Shown one piece after another: positions 1 to 9,069 of a DNA stretch of 50,376 nt (position 1 is the stretch's first letter; each line of letters begins with the position of its first letter). The notes under the pieces are model-generated. The model was not told where the DNA came from, searched no databases, and was given only the letters and a program-made list of their open reading frames with translations. The position numbers and the translations under genes are program-made. The stretch is from an uncultured bacterium (GTDB lineage Bacteria; Hydrothermota; Hydrothermia; UBA1063; CAJXJZ01): NCBI GenBank assembly GCA_913055745.1, contig CAJXJZ010000009.1:1-50376 (forward strand), given 5' to 3'.

Positions 1-66
1 CCAAGGGGGATAGTAAGAGAAATTCCCCCTTCTTTAGAAGGGGGTGTCCCGAAGGGACGGGGGATG
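1..66. repeat. G/C-run inverted-repeat cluster
   Basis: Three short inverted repeats are nested here. AAGGGGGA (3-10) pairs with TCCCCCTT (24-31). CCCCCTT (25-31) can instead pair with AAGGGGG (38-44). GTCCC (46-50) pairs with GGGAC (54-58). The alternative pairings and the G/C runs in an AT-rich genome look like a dispersed palindromic element or MITE-like fragment at the window edge. I cannot tell whether it continues to the left. No gene is supported between 67 and 124. Confidence 0.55.
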
Positions 67-124
67 TTTCAACCGCATCTCCTCTTTCAATTTTCTCAAC
101 ATAAGACTCATTCTCACCTTAATG

Positions 125-210
125 TATTTTAAGGAATGGGTACCCTTTTGGTCAATATTTATTTTGAGGAAACGATGGCCAACGCGGAGATTATTTTTGA
201 GGAATCCCGA
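125..210 (+). repeat. Degenerate ~34-bp repeat; matches right window end
   Basis: A TATTTTRAGGAA-like motif occurs three times, at 125-136, 160-171 and 192-204, with 33-35 base spacing. Bases 155-210 align without gaps to the reverse complement of 50321-50376, with 49 of 56 positions identical by my count. The copy points toward the MATE gene and ends 34 bases before its ATG. The function is unknown. A dispersed intergenic repeat or a regulatory element are both possible. Confidence 0.7.
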
Positions 211-231
211 TTTAGTACCCTTATTTTCCCT

Positions 232-243
232 TATACTAAATAA
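232..243 (+). promoter_or_regulatory. Possible -10 box of MATE gene
   Basis: TATACT at 232-237 lies 6 bases before the ATG at 244. No convincing -35 box and no Shine-Dalgarno sequence are visible. The geometry matches better-supported leaderless promoters elsewhere in the window. Confidence 0.35.
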
Positions 244-1590
244 ATGGCAAAGGGGGATGTTGAAAAACTCTTCAAAAATCCCGAAAAAGTACTCTTAAAA
301 CTCGCGACTCCTGTAATACTGGCCAACGGTTTCCAAACCCTTTACAACTTTATGGATGCCTTCTGGGTATCCTTACTGAAAAACTCTCAATACGCCCTCT
401 CGGGTATAGGCCTTGTGATGCCATTTGCCTTTTCTCTCATTGCATTAGCAAACGGCATTGGTATTGGTACAAACTCATTAATCTCAAGGAGCATTGGTAA
501 AAAAGATAAGAAAACCGCGGATAAGGCTTCAACTTCTGGCTTTGCCTTGAGCATTATAGTTGGCATTTTCTTTGGGCTTTTGCTTTTTATCCTCTCTGTA
601 CCTCTTTTTAATGCCATATCCCATGGAGAATCTTCAGAAAATGCCATAAAATATGCCAAAATACTCTTTATAGGTGCACCATTCCTTTTTATATCAAACC
701 TCCTTGCTGCCATTCTAAGGGCAGAAGGTGATATGAAAAGAAGCATGTTTGCCCTTGCAATGGGCTCTATCCTCAATGTACTCTTGGACCCTTTATTTAT
801 CTTTGGATTCGGCATGGGAATAGAGGGTGCTGCACTTGCTACCATTATATCAAGAGCAATTACCATTTATCCACTCTACTTCTGGATATTTAAAGAGAGA
901 AGTTCCTATGTACATCCATCATTAAACATCACTCGTCTTGATTTAAAACTCTGTATTGAAATTTTCAAAGTGGGTATACCTGCGTCATTATCACTTCTTT
1001 TATTGTCCTTAAGCATATTTTTGTTTAATACGCTTATTCAAAAGGTATATGGACCCTTAGGCGTTACAGTTTATATAACAGGAAGCAGGATAGGTTCTTT
1101 GGCCGTTTTACCCGCACTTGGCATTCAAGCAGCAGTTATAACTCTCACAGGTATATGGTATGGAGCAAAAAGGCATGATATGGTAAAAAGAACGGTTATA
1201 TACGCTTTTAAAGTGGGTATTTTAATGGAGGGTATAATAGGTATATTAATTTTCTTATTTTCTCGCCCAATAGGTAGCATCTTTATTCATAATGCATATA
1301 TGAAAGACCTTTTACCAGAAATATCCCGATATTTAAAAACAACAGCCATTGGGTATCCATTTATGCCCATATCCATGTTCTCTGTTGGAACATTTAATGG
1401 CATAGGAAAATCCATATATGCGTTTTTAATTACTACATTCAGGGTGATAATTATTGCTTACGCCTTTGCCCTCTTGTATGCAATATTATTTCATATAGGC
1501 CTTTTTGGGGTATGGCTTGGGATGTTAACCGGAACAATCGCAGCATCCTTCTTTGGTATATTCCTATTGAAGGTAAAGAATATACTTTAA
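244..1590 (+). CDS. MATE family efflux transporter
   Basis: This 448-residue membrane protein belongs by overall pattern to the MATE (NorM/DinF-like) cation-coupled multidrug exporters. It has about 12 hydrophobic segments in two halves and the usual N-terminus: a short charged cytoplasmic start, then a helix near residues 15-40 with the family-like LATPVIL and NFMDAFWVS stretches. Length is normal for the family. The substrate cannot be told from sequence. The ATG at 244 is preceded by a -10-like TATACT six bases upstream and no ribosome-binding site, so the mRNA may be leaderless. It is monocistronic as far as seen; the next gene has its own strong promoter. Confidence 0.9.
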   Translation: MAKGDVEKLFKNPEKVLLKLATPVILANGFQTLYNFMDAFWVSLLKNSQYALSGIGLVMPFAFSLIALANGIGIGTNSLISRSIGKKDKKTADKASTSGFALSIIVGIFFGLLLFILSVPLFNAISHGESSENAIKYAKILFIGAPFLFISNLLAAILRAEGDMKRSMFALAMGSILNVLLDPLFIFGFGMGIEGAALATIISRAITIYPLYFWIFKERSSYVHPSLNITRLDLKLCIEIFKVGIPASLSLLLLSLSIFLFNTLIQKVYGPLGVTVYITGSRIGSLAVLPALGIQAAVITLTGIWYGAKRHDMVKRTVIYAFKVGILMEGIIGILIFLFSRPIGSIFIHNAYMKDLLPEISRYLKTTAIGYPFMPISMFSVGTFNGIGKSIYAFLITTFRVIIIAYAFALLYAILFHIGLFGVWLGMLTGTIAASFFGIFLLKVKNIL

Positions 1591-1619
1591 TGATAATAGC
1601 ACTTCCTAAATGTAAGCAC

Positions 1620-1648
1620 TTGACTTCGCGTTAGTTTATCCTTATAAT
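1620..1648 (+). promoter_or_regulatory. Strong sigma-70-type promoter, leaderless geometry
   Basis: TTGACT (1620-1625), a 17-base spacer and a perfect TATAAT (1643-1648) lie directly before the small lipoprotein. Only 7 bases separate the -10 box from the ATG at 1656, so transcription should begin at or within a base or two of the start codon. Confidence 0.8.
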
Positions 1649-1655
1649 AGTTAGT

Positions 1656-1850
1656 ATGAAAAAATTCATTCCATTTTTTGGGATACTTCTGGTATTTAAC
1701 TTATCCGGGTGTAAAAAGAAGAAAAACGACATTATTGAACAGGCATATGGACAGCCCTTAAAGACATACAAAAGGGCGAAGAAAAAGATAAAGAGCATAG
1801 AGAAAGAGCATCTTAAAAAACTAAAATCCATAGAAGATAGTTTAGAGTGA
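1656..1850 (+). CDS. Small lysine-rich lipoprotein
   Basis: This 64-residue protein has a lipoprotein signal: a KK start, a hydrophobic stretch at residues 5-16 and a lipobox ending LSGC, with Cys19 as the predicted lipidated residue. The mature part is only about 45 residues, very rich in Lys and Glu and probably a single helix. No family is recognised. A strong promoter with a leaderless start precedes it. The stop codon overlaps or abuts the DUF72 gene, so the two are probably cotranscribed. Lgt, which would lipidate it, is encoded at 22651. That it is a real gene is supported by the promoter and lipobox; its role is unknown. Confidence 0.72.
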   Translation: MKKFIPFFGILLVFNLSGCKKKKNDIIEQAYGQPLKTYKRAKKKIKSIEKEHLKKLKSIEDSLE

Positions 1851-1852
1851 AT

Positions 1853-2551
1853 ATGCGATTTTATGTAGGTACATCCGGATGGAGTTATTCATGGAATAGA
1901 GAGCGTAGTTTAATCTGGTATCTTGAGAATACGCCCTTTAATACAGTTGAACTTAATGCAAGTTTTTATAGGTTCCCTTATAAGAGTTATATAAAATCAT
2001 GGAAGATGATTGCAGAGCAAGGTATAAGGTTTTCTATTAAAGCACATAGATTGATTACCCATACTTACCATTTCGATGAAAGGTCTTTTGATGTATGGGA
2101 TAAAATCAAGCGTACCTTTGAGGTTCTTGATGAACACATCTATTTTTATCTTTTCCAATTACCACCATCATTTAAGCCAGATAAAAAACATATAGAAAGA
2201 ATAAAAAGGTTTGTTGAATATACAAAGATTGGAAAGCGATTTGCCCTTGAATTTAGAAACAATCTATGGTTTAATAACGACTTACTCAAAGATTTTGAAG
2301 ACATAACATTGGTTTCTGTAAGTGCACCAAAACTGCCAGAGATTATATTCCACAATAACAAAACAGTTTATATGCGTTTTCATGGAAGAGTGAACTGGAA
2401 CAAATACACATACTCAAAGGATGAGTTAATGGAGATATATCATAAGATAAAGAACCTTGACAATGAGGTTGAAGAGGCATACCTCTATTTTAATAATGAC
2501 ACTGGGATGTTTGATAACGCAATAATGATGTCAAAAATATGCGGTTTATAA
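1853..2551 (+). CDS. DUF72 family protein (YecE-like)
   Basis: A 232-residue member of the DUF72/YecE family, which folds as a TIM barrel and has no established biochemical role. The family signatures are clear: YVGTSGW at the N-terminus, FNTVELNASFYRFP near residues 30-45, FSIKAHRLITH around 65, and a C-terminal FHGR...YLYFNND segment. The length is at the lower end of the family. The ATG at 1853 is chosen because it gives the standard MRFYVGTSGW start; a GTG at 1847 overlapping the preceding stop is the alternative. It is cotranscribed with the small lipoprotein and ends at a bidirectional terminator. Confidence 0.88.
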   Translation: MRFYVGTSGWSYSWNRERSLIWYLENTPFNTVELNASFYRFPYKSYIKSWKMIAEQGIRFSIKAHRLITHTYHFDERSFDVWDKIKRTFEVLDEHIYFYLFQLPPSFKPDKKHIERIKRFVEYTKIGKRFALEFRNNLWFNNDLLKDFEDITLVSVSAPKLPEIIFHNNKTVYMRFHGRVNWNKYTYSKDELMEIYHKIKNLDNEVEEAYLYFNNDTGMFDNAIMMSKICGL

Positions 2552-2563
2552 TAAAAAAAGCAT

Positions 2564-2593
2564 AAAAAAGCGGGGCATTCGCCCCGCTTTTTT
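2564..2593. terminator. Bidirectional intrinsic terminator
   Basis: GCGGGGC (2570-2576) and GCCCCGC (2581-2587) form a 7-bp GC stem with a 4-base loop, flanked by an A-run on the left and a T-run on the right. It serves the DUF72 gene on the plus strand and the C25 protease gene on the minus strand. Confidence 0.92.
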
Positions 2594-2594
2594 C

Positions 2595-5500
2595 TTATTT
2601 TACCATTATCATCTTTTTGGATTTTCTGAATCTTCCAGCCTGTAATACATAGAAATAGACGCCGCTTTTTACTTTCTTGCCATTCTCATTTCTGCCATTC
2701 CATACCACTGTGTAGTATCCTCTCTTAAGATTACCATTTATAAGGGTCTTCACCTTTCTTCCTGTTATATCAAAGATACTCAATTTTGCTCTCGTTTCCT
2801 TAGGGATTGCAAACTTTATAGTGGTTGCATGAGCAAATGGATTGGGGAAATTACCCATGAGTTCAAATCTTGTAGGGCCTAAACTTACAGCGTGTTCATC
2901 TATTCCAGTGTAAACTGGAGTATCCGTTGTAAACTTAATGGCAAATTGGGCTCTTATCTCATTTGCATGCACATCATAGGTGCCATCGTACATATATTGT
3001 AGCCCAACTGAGCCATCCTGATTCTCTATACCAACTGTCACATCACTCTGTCCAAGTGGTGATGCATACATGACAACTATTTCACCATCCCCTGTAAGCG
3101 TAGGATTATATGCGGGGTCATAGAGGATAACCTCAGCTTTCTCTGGGGTCGAACTACTATAATGATAAACACTGTCCCACTCTACAATAAACATATGATT
3201 TGTGGTATCAGCATAGTAGTATATCTTACCACTACCCGTTGCTGTCGGGCTAAGGTCATCCCAGAAAGGTGCTATAACATTGTTTGGCGAAGAGGAGTTA
3301 GGTATATAAGTGTTGCTATAGGTATGGGATGAATCAATCCCTAATGCCATCCAGCCATTTGAACATATAGAAACCTGATTATAATCTGTTCCGTAATACT
3401 TAAATGTGAATGGGAGAGAAACAACTTCTGTAGAATCATCACCATCTGCTACTACGGTACCATTCTGTGATATTTCTATCCAGTTATAATTAGGCCTTTC
3501 AGAATAGGCATCATACATATCATATGCATAGTATCCATAACTATCAGGTCCTGTATAGATAAGTCTTGGGTCTCCTATGGTTAGGGTAAAGCCAAATGTA
3601 TCCACATAAGTGCCTGAATTAGCACTTACCACTAAGGAGAATTGTGCAGAACTTCCTATGGGGGCATCCTGTGACACACTTACACTGAAACTACCTACCT
3701 TTGTTGAATCTGTGTGTATATCACCAAAATTGTAATCAGCATTGTCTATGGTTATGTAAGAAGAAGAAGTTTCCAATGCTCCGCTTACACCAGAAGCATC
3801 CTGTCCCATATTAGAAAGATATATATTTAATGTTACTGTCTCTCCAGGGTCCATAATCCCGTTGCCATTTCCCTGCGTGGTGTCAACAATAGTCATATCC
3901 TTCATATAGATACTGGTTGGCGCCTCTGGTGGGGTTACTCTAATATCATCAATATACCACCCCTCATGCTGCACGCTACCATCACTTGTCCCCCTAAACC
4001 TTATGAGAATACTTGTGCCTGGCGCGATATCTGATAGGTCAAGAACCATCCTTTGCCAGTCAGATGCTCCATTTATACTTTGAAGCACTTGCCATGTTGC
4101 ACCGCTGTCTGTGGAATACTCAACATATCCATAATCGTAATTGGTCTCAAAATCATACCATGTCCAGAATTTGAGTTTGGCATTTGGTCCTACTGTTATA
4201 TAAGGACTTGTGAGCGACGCATTGGCATTATTGGGATACTGTCCTGTACTATCATTGCCAAAATAGAATGAATGGGAAGCAGAATGATATCTTCTCTGTG
4301 ATACATGCCATGGACTTTCCATAGTCCAGTTTATGGTATCTGTATCTTCAACATCTGTGAAATAACCTGTATTACCAATAAAGAGTTTTACAGTATCTAC
4401 AAAGGTATATCCATCACCCTGAAAGGTTACATATAAATCTGCTTGATGTGGGTCAGGGCATGTATTATCTATAACCAAGTTAAATGGATTCGAAGGCTGC
4501 ATAGATGAACTCGCGCTTATATCTCCATAGGTTGTATTGGAGGTATTTATTGTTATATATGGATCATTGCTTGTAAGGGTTGCATTCACGCCGTGTATAT
4601 CCTCATGTCCTGAATTTACAGCACTAAAAGATAGGTCAATCTCCTCACCAGGCTGTGCAACATTATCATGGTTATCCTGAGAAAATGTATCTAAGACTGT
4701 AAGCGCACCTGCATTTATAATGGGTGCATAGACTGTTAAATTGAGATTGGAAGATGTGGTATCTATGGCTCCTGTATCCTGAAAAACAGATACAATCTGG
4801 AAGTTTAATACCTCCTGGTCCTGGGCATTCTGAGATACATCAAAGATAAAGTCTGAATCGCCCCATGCAGAATCCCCGGGATATATATCGCCAAATGAAC
4901 TTGTATCCTGGATAATGTTGACATCAGAAGATGATGTGACAAGTTTTGCTAATACATTGTATGCTGTGTCCTGTCCCCAGTTTTTAAGAAGCGTCTTAAG
5001 TTCGATCTCTTCACCTGGATTTATTCTACCATTATTGTTCCCCTGGGTATCTATGATATTTGCCTCAAGAAGTGAAACATACGCCCCCTGTCCTGAGGGG
5101 ATCACATAACTTACAGAAGGCTTATGGTTATAACCTGTTACAGTGATGTACACTGTATCAGGTGTTGTCACAGAAAGGGTCAATGTTGCCACGCCTGTCG
5201 CATCAGTATACTTTGCATCAAGTAGATTACCGTTTTGAACGGCTGAGACCAATGCTCCCTGGACATTTCCATTTACATCAGATACGGATACATTAAAATT
5301 CACAGTTCCAAATGGTATTGTGAGAGCATGTGAAACAGAAAACTCATAAGGGACATGGGTATATATGTACATTGATGGGTCGCCAAAGAGATTATATTGC
5401 TGGAAGTACCTTAATGTACCGACATTGCCTGTATTGTCTCCATAATGCGCATAAAAATCCATTTTAGCAGCATTTATGGCGCCCATTACCCATACATAAC

Positions 5501-7097
5501 CACTATCAAAAATCTCATCAAACATCCTTCTCTGTAAAATGTCGTCTTCATCCCACAAAGATGTGACAGAAGAGCCAAATGCAGCGGCTGCGCCTTTATC
5601 CGGCGCCCTTTGCCATGCCTCCTGATAGCACTCATCAGTGTTTGCATAAGAGCCTGTAAGACAAGCATAGGTTTGCTCAAACGGTGTTTTTACACCATTT
5701 GTAAGATTAGAGTATATATCACTTACGCTGTACTGAAGGTCACTGTAATCTGCCCAACCTGTCTCACTCCCATGTCCTGAATAGGTGACAAGTGCACGCC
5801 CATCGTTAATGGTATTCGTTATGATAGTTGGAGCACCACTTGTATAGTATGCAAAAAGGCTATCTGCAATCATGCCATAATTTCTTACAATATTCATACA
5901 GTAAAGGTGTGTTCCCTCTGCTGTCTGGTGATTACCATTGTCAGCACTTGCTATGAAAAATGCCTTCTGAGCCCATAAGGTATCCTGACCCCAGAGGGTC
6001 TTTTCATAGGTTATAACCTTTCTTGCAATCACACCTACCATGGAATCGGTTGTGGCAGAAAATCTGCCCACATATACATCAGGAAAGTAATCATTACCAT
6101 CTAAAAGCGCATATCCAAGGTCATTGGCAGGGTTGTCGGCCTGGTCTGACCACCAGTTCCCAATTTGAGCAACATCTCCCACCAAAAGCACAAATGTAGG
6201 AGGCGAAGTCCAATTATTATAGGCATCCTGAATGTACTGTTTTACTGTGAGTGTGTCTCCTGATGGTATTGAATCAGGTATTGTTGCCACATGCACATGA
6301 TAACCCATCTCTCTCTTCCATGTTATAAAGTTCTGAAGGCTGTCCAAAAGCGCAGTAGGTGTTATAATAAGGTAAACAACAGGGAGGTTGGGATTTGCTT
6401 TTGACTCAAATACGCCATAATTTATAACCTTCTTTGATAGGTTCTGTTCAAAGAAAGGAGAATACTTATTTTGTATCTTATTCGTTGTGTATCCTGCATT
6501 TCCTCCACTATAGTTTATCTTTAATGTTATATCCTTTATAACTTCCAGTTTGCCTTTTACAGGATTGTATCTTACAGGGAAGAATTCCACCATATAGAGA
6601 TTATGTCCTCTTACAATGCCAGCCTTTTTTATAGAGACAATGTTCTTGGGCCAATAGGCATCTGTTTTATAAAGTGCCTTATCTATTACGAGTTTAGGCC
6701 TCGCACCCTTTATCTTTGGAACAGGTGGATAAGATGGCATTATGGGATGTAAAATACCCTCTTCTTTCATGGATATTTCTTTCTTATGGAATGATACAAT
6801 CTCATAGGAGACCTCTGCTCCATAAGGCACCTCAATAAATCTCCTTATAGCAGGTAAATTCGGCTTTCCAACCTCATTGATCTCTCCCATACCCCTATCT
6901 CTTAGGTAGAACCTTGTAAACTCTTTTCCACCGAGTTCGTAAGTGCTATATCTCAGTTTATCTACACCAATACGCATTGTCATCCCTATGCTGGATTTTT
7001 CCAGCACCTCTGCGTTTTTAGGCCCTCCTATATTTAGAGTGCCTGCATGGAGTATGCTCACAATGAGCACACTCAGTACTACCTTGTACCACCTCAT
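2595..7097 (-). CDS. Secreted C25 (gingipain-family) cysteine protease with C-terminal sorting domain
   Basis: A 1500-residue exported multidomain protease. A signal peptide covers residues 1-19 and a gingipain-type propeptide runs to about 235. The peptidase C25 domain covers about 240-590. Its catalytic dyad is visible as His442 (SGHG) and Cys479 (YACLTG). Next come an Ig-like domain (590-655), two beta-sandwich repeats with a G-N-x-x-G-x-x-x-PGE-like calcium-type loop (675-790, 795-905), a MAM-like sandwich ending GWYIDDIRV (910-1055), a third PGE repeat (1065-1165) and a NIDO-like region with NGWMALG and APFWDDLSP. The last 90 residues (NFPNPF, FDITGRKV, SGVYFYVL, KKMIMVK) are a FlgD-like/type IX-secretion sorting domain. 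An AGGAGG ribosome site lies 8 bases before the ATG. It is the last gene of the M42-panBCD run, 10 bases after panD, and ends at a strong terminator. The substrate is unknown. Confidence 0.93.
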   Translation of the reverse strand: MRWYKVVLSVLIVSILHAGTLNIGGPKNAEVLEKSSIGMTMRIGVDKLRYSTYELGGKEFTRFYLRDRGMGEINEVGKPNLPAIRRFIEVPYGAEVSYEIVSFHKKEISMKEEGILHPIMPSYPPVPKIKGARPKLVIDKALYKTDAYWPKNIVSIKKAGIVRGHNLYMVEFFPVRYNPVKGKLEVIKDITLKINYSGGNAGYTTNKIQNKYSPFFEQNLSKKVINYGVFESKANPNLPVVYLIITPTALLDSLQNFITWKREMGYHVHVATIPDSIPSGDTLTVKQYIQDAYNNWTSPPTFVLLVGDVAQIGNWWSDQADNPANDLGYALLDGNDYFPDVYVGRFSATTDSMVGVIARKVITYEKTLWGQDTLWAQKAFFIASADNGNHQTAEGTHLYCMNIVRNYGMIADSLFAYYTSGAPTIITNTINDGRALVTYSGHGSETGWADYSDLQYSVSDIYSNLTNGVKTPFEQTYACLTGSYANTDECYQEAWQRAPDKGAAAAFGSSVTSLWDEDDILQRRMFDEIFDSGYVWVMGAINAAKMDFYAHYGDNTGNVGTLRYFQQYNLFGDPSMYIYTHVPYEFSVSHALTIPFGTVNFNVSVSDVNGNVQGALVSAVQNGNLLDAKYTDATGVATLTLSVTTPDTVYITVTGYNHKPSVSYVIPSGQGAYVSLLEANIIDTQGNNNGRINPGEEIELKTLLKNWGQDTAYNVLAKLVTSSSDVNIIQDTSSFGDIYPGDSAWGDSDFIFDVSQNAQDQEVLNFQIVSVFQDTGAIDTTSSNLNLTVYAPIINAGALTVLDTFSQDNHDNVAQPGEEIDLSFSAVNSGHEDIHGVNATLTSNDPYITINTSNTTYGDISASSSMQPSNPFNLVIDNTCPDPHQADLYVTFQGDGYTFVDTVKLFIGNTGYFTDVEDTDTINWTMESPWHVSQRRYHSASHSFYFGNDSTGQYPNNANASLTSPYITVGPNAKLKFWTWYDFETNYDYGYVEYSTDSGATWQVLQSINGASDWQRMVLDLSDIAPGTSILIRFRGTSDGSVQHEGWYIDDIRVTPPEAPTSIYMKDMTIVDTTQGNGNGIMDPGETVTLNIYLSNMGQDASGVSGALETSSSYITIDNADYNFGDIHTDSTKVGSFSVSVSQDAPIGSSAQFSLVVSANSGTYVDTFGFTLTIGDPRLIYTGPDSYGYYAYDMYDAYSERPNYNWIEISQNGTVVADGDDSTEVVSLPFTFKYYGTDYNQVSICSNGWMALGIDSSHTYSNTYIPNSSSPNNVIAPFWDDLSPTATGSGKIYYYADTTNHMFIVEWDSVYHYSSSTPEKAEVILYDPAYNPTLTGDGEIVVMYASPLGQSDVTVGIENQDGSVGLQYMYDGTYDVHANEIRAQFAIKFTTDTPVYTGIDEHAVSLGPTRFELMGNFPNPFAHATTIKFAIPKETRAKLSIFDITGRKVKTLINGNLKRGYYTVVWNGRNENGKKVKSGVYFYVLQAGRFRKSKKMIMVK

Positions 7098-7107
7098 AAC
7101 ACACCTC

Positions 7108-7428
7108 CTAAAATGTTATGATCTTTGGTTTATATGTCTTTGCCTCTTCCTCTGTCATAAGTGCATAGGATGCTATTATAAGGGCATCCCCTATCTCACC
7201 CTCTCTTGCTGCGGCGCCATTTAGCACTATCTCATTACCTTTTCCTTTTATAACATAGGTTGAAAAACGCTCTCCATTGGTCATATTGTAAACCTCAACC
7301 CGCTCTCCTTCAAAAAACCCCGCTTTTTTAAGAATTTCCTCACCAATGGTAATACTACCATTATAATAAAGGTTCTTGCCCGTGATCTTCACATTATGTA
7401 TCTTTGCCCTCAGCATAAAAACCATCAT
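7108..7428 (-). CDS. panD: Aspartate 1-decarboxylase (proenzyme)
   Basis: PanD makes beta-alanine from L-aspartate for pantothenate and CoA synthesis. It is a pyruvoyl enzyme formed by self-cleavage of the precursor between Gly24 and Ser25. The YNGS motif is present with Ser at residue 25 when translation starts at 7428, matching the E. coli numbering, although starts at 7425 or 7416 (MLRAKIH) are possible. Downstream landmarks include GERFSTYVI and NGAAAREGEIGDALIIASYA. The 106-residue length is slightly short of the usual 115-130. The start codon overlaps the panC stop (ATGA), so it is translationally coupled to panB-panC, completing the three pantothenate genes. Confidence 0.96.
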   Translation of the reverse strand: MMVFMLRAKIHNVKITGKNLYYNGSITIGEEILKKAGFFEGERVEVYNMTNGERFSTYVIKGKGNEIVLNGAAAREGEIGDALIIASYALMTEEEAKTYKPKIITF

Positions 7429-8282
7429 ATCTGGACCTCCATATTATCTATGAGGCGTGCCTTACCAACATAAACGGCAAGGGCTATGAGTTCTCTACCC
7501 TTAATCTCACTCACAGGCTCTAAGGTATACTTATCCACTATCTCAATGTAGTCTATTTTACGCACACTTTCAAACCCCATAATAAACTCTTTCATGGCGT
7601 CAATAATACGTTTTGTATTATATTCCCCATTTTTAATGAGTTTATCTGCAAGCCTGAGGGATTTATAGAGACAGGTTGCATCCTTGCGTTCCTTCTCTGA
7701 TAGGTATATATTCCTTGAACTTGCTGCAAGACCATCTTCTTCTCTTATGATAGGACAGGGGACAACAGAAATAGGAAAATTTAGATCCCTTACCATCCGC
7801 TCAATCACACGGTATTGCTGATAATCCTTTTTTCCAAAATATGCCCTATCTGGATTTACTATGTTAAAGAGTTTGGACACAACAAGGCACACACCATCAA
7901 AATGCCCCTTTCTCTTTGCACCACAGAGGTGCTCGGTAAGTTTTTCTACATGGATAGTTGTAAGGGTTTCTTCTGGATACATCTCTTTTACATCTGGGGC
8001 AAAGACGGCATGGACCTTCTCATTTTCTAAAAGCGAAATATCCCTTTCCATATCCCTTGGATAGTCCTTGTAATCTTCTGATGGACCAAACTGCGTGGGA
8101 TTCACAAATATAGAAACTACAACAACATCATTTTCAGACCTTGCACACCTTACGAGTGAAAGATGCCCCTCATGTAGATAACCCATTGTTGGAACAAATC
8201 CCACACTCTTGCCTTCTCTTTTTGCAGATTCAACAAACGCCCTTATATCTTTGATTTTCTCAAATACCTTAATCATAAACAT
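7425..8282 (-). CDS. panC: Pantothenate synthetase
   Basis: PanC condenses pantoate and beta-alanine with ATP to give pantothenate in the cytoplasm. The 285-residue sequence shows the ATP-binding HxGH signature within PTMGYLHEGHLSLVR (His37, His40), the FVNPTQFGPSEDY block, YFGKKDYQQ, and the DGLAASSRN substrate/ATP loop. Length is normal. The start at 8282 overlaps the end of panB by 14 bases; an internal ATG at 8276 (MIKVFEK) is equally plausible. It lies in the panB-panC-panD run, and its products would feed CoA needed by the many acyl-CoA enzymes of this window. Confidence 0.97.
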   Translation of the reverse strand: MFMIKVFEKIKDIRAFVESAKREGKSVGFVPTMGYLHEGHLSLVRCARSENDVVVVSIFVNPTQFGPSEDYKDYPRDMERDISLLENEKVHAVFAPDVKEMYPEETLTTIHVEKLTEHLCGAKRKGHFDGVCLVVSKLFNIVNPDRAYFGKKDYQQYRVIERMVRDLNFPISVVPCPIIREEDGLAASSRNIYLSEKERKDATCLYKSLRLADKLIKNGEYNTKRIIDAMKEFIMGFESVRKIDYIEIVDKYTLEPVSEIKGRELIALAVYVGKARLIDNMEVQI

Positions 8283-9069
8283 TCTCCTCTGCCGGGAATT
8301 TGCCTTCTTTTACCTCATTCACATACTGTTCAACAGCCTGTTTAAAGATATCATACCCTTCTATATACTTTTTCACAAACCTTATATTAAGGTCTTTGTA
8401 AAGCCCAAGTATGTCATAGAGCACAAGGATCTGGCCATCCGTATATCTTCCTGCTCCTATCCCTATGGTAGGAACGCTTATTCTTTCTGTTATCTCCTTT
8501 CCGAGACTCTCAGGTACCATTTCAATGACAATAGAAAAAACACCTGCATCTTCTAAGGATATGGCATCATTTAAAATCTTTTCTCTTGTAGGTTCATCCC
8601 TCCCCCTCAACCTGTATCCACCAAAAGCGTTTTTATACTGTGGTGTCATGCCAACATGTCCCATTACAGGTATGCCAAAAGACACAAGTTTTTCAATGAA
8701 AGGAGCAATTTCCTCCCCACCTTCAACTTTCACAGCATCTGCGCCACTTTTTATAAGGTATATAGCATTCCTTATGCCTTCATCCTGTGATACCTGATAA
8801 CTACCAAAAGGCATATCTGCTATTATAAGAGACCTCTTTGCTCCCTTTTTGACACATTTTACATGATATGCAGCCTCTTCTATGCTGACACTTAGAGTAT
8901 CACTTTCTCCTTTTATAACCATACCAAGGGAATCACCTACAAGGATACCATCTAATTTGCCCACACTATCAAGAATGCGGGCAAAGGTGTAATCGTATGC
9001 TGTAAGGAGTGCGAGTTTTTCGCCCTGCTTCTTCTTGTTTTTGAAATCAATTACTGTTATTTTTTTCAT
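8269..9069 (-). CDS. panB: 3-methyl-2-oxobutanoate hydroxymethyltransferase
   Basis: PanB transfers a hydroxymethyl group from methylenetetrahydrofolate to 2-oxoisovalerate, giving ketopantoate. The family pattern is clear: LTAYDYTFARI near the N-terminus, the metal-binding GILVGDSLGMV segment, VKVEGG around residue 113, VMGHVGMTPQ and TIGIGAG. The 266-residue length is typical. The ATG at 9069 overlaps the stop of the M42 peptidase gene (ATGA). PanE, which would reduce ketopantoate, is not in the window. Confidence 0.97.
   Translation of the reverse strand: MKKITVIDFKNKKKQGEKLALLTAYDYTFARILDSVGKLDGILVGDSLGMVIKGESDTLSVSIEEAAYHVKCVKKGAKRSLIIADMPFGSYQVSQDEGIRNAIYLIKSGADAVKVEGGEEIAPFIEKLVSFGIPVMGHVGMTPQYKNAFGGYRLRGRDEPTREKILNDAISLEDAGVFSIVIEMVPESLGKEITERISVPTIGIGAGRYTDGQILVLYDILGLYKDLNIRFVKKYIEGYDIFKQAVEQYVNEVKEGKFPAEENVYD

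Noticed and set aside
125-210. CRISPR array
   Set aside because: Only three degenerate short motifs, no identical repeats with unique spacers, and no cas genes nearby.
44-298. An 84-codon open frame across the left repeats
   Set aside because: It runs through palindromes and the dispersed repeat, overlaps the MATE start out of frame and has no protein-like features.
387-866. A 159-codon open frame opposite the MATE gene
   Set aside because: Antisense to conserved membrane-protein codons, with no ribosome site or promoter.
2595-7097. Possible broken or chimeric C25 gene because of its length
   Set aside because: The frame is continuous, catalytic residues are present, and the domain order from signal peptide to sorting domain is sensible.
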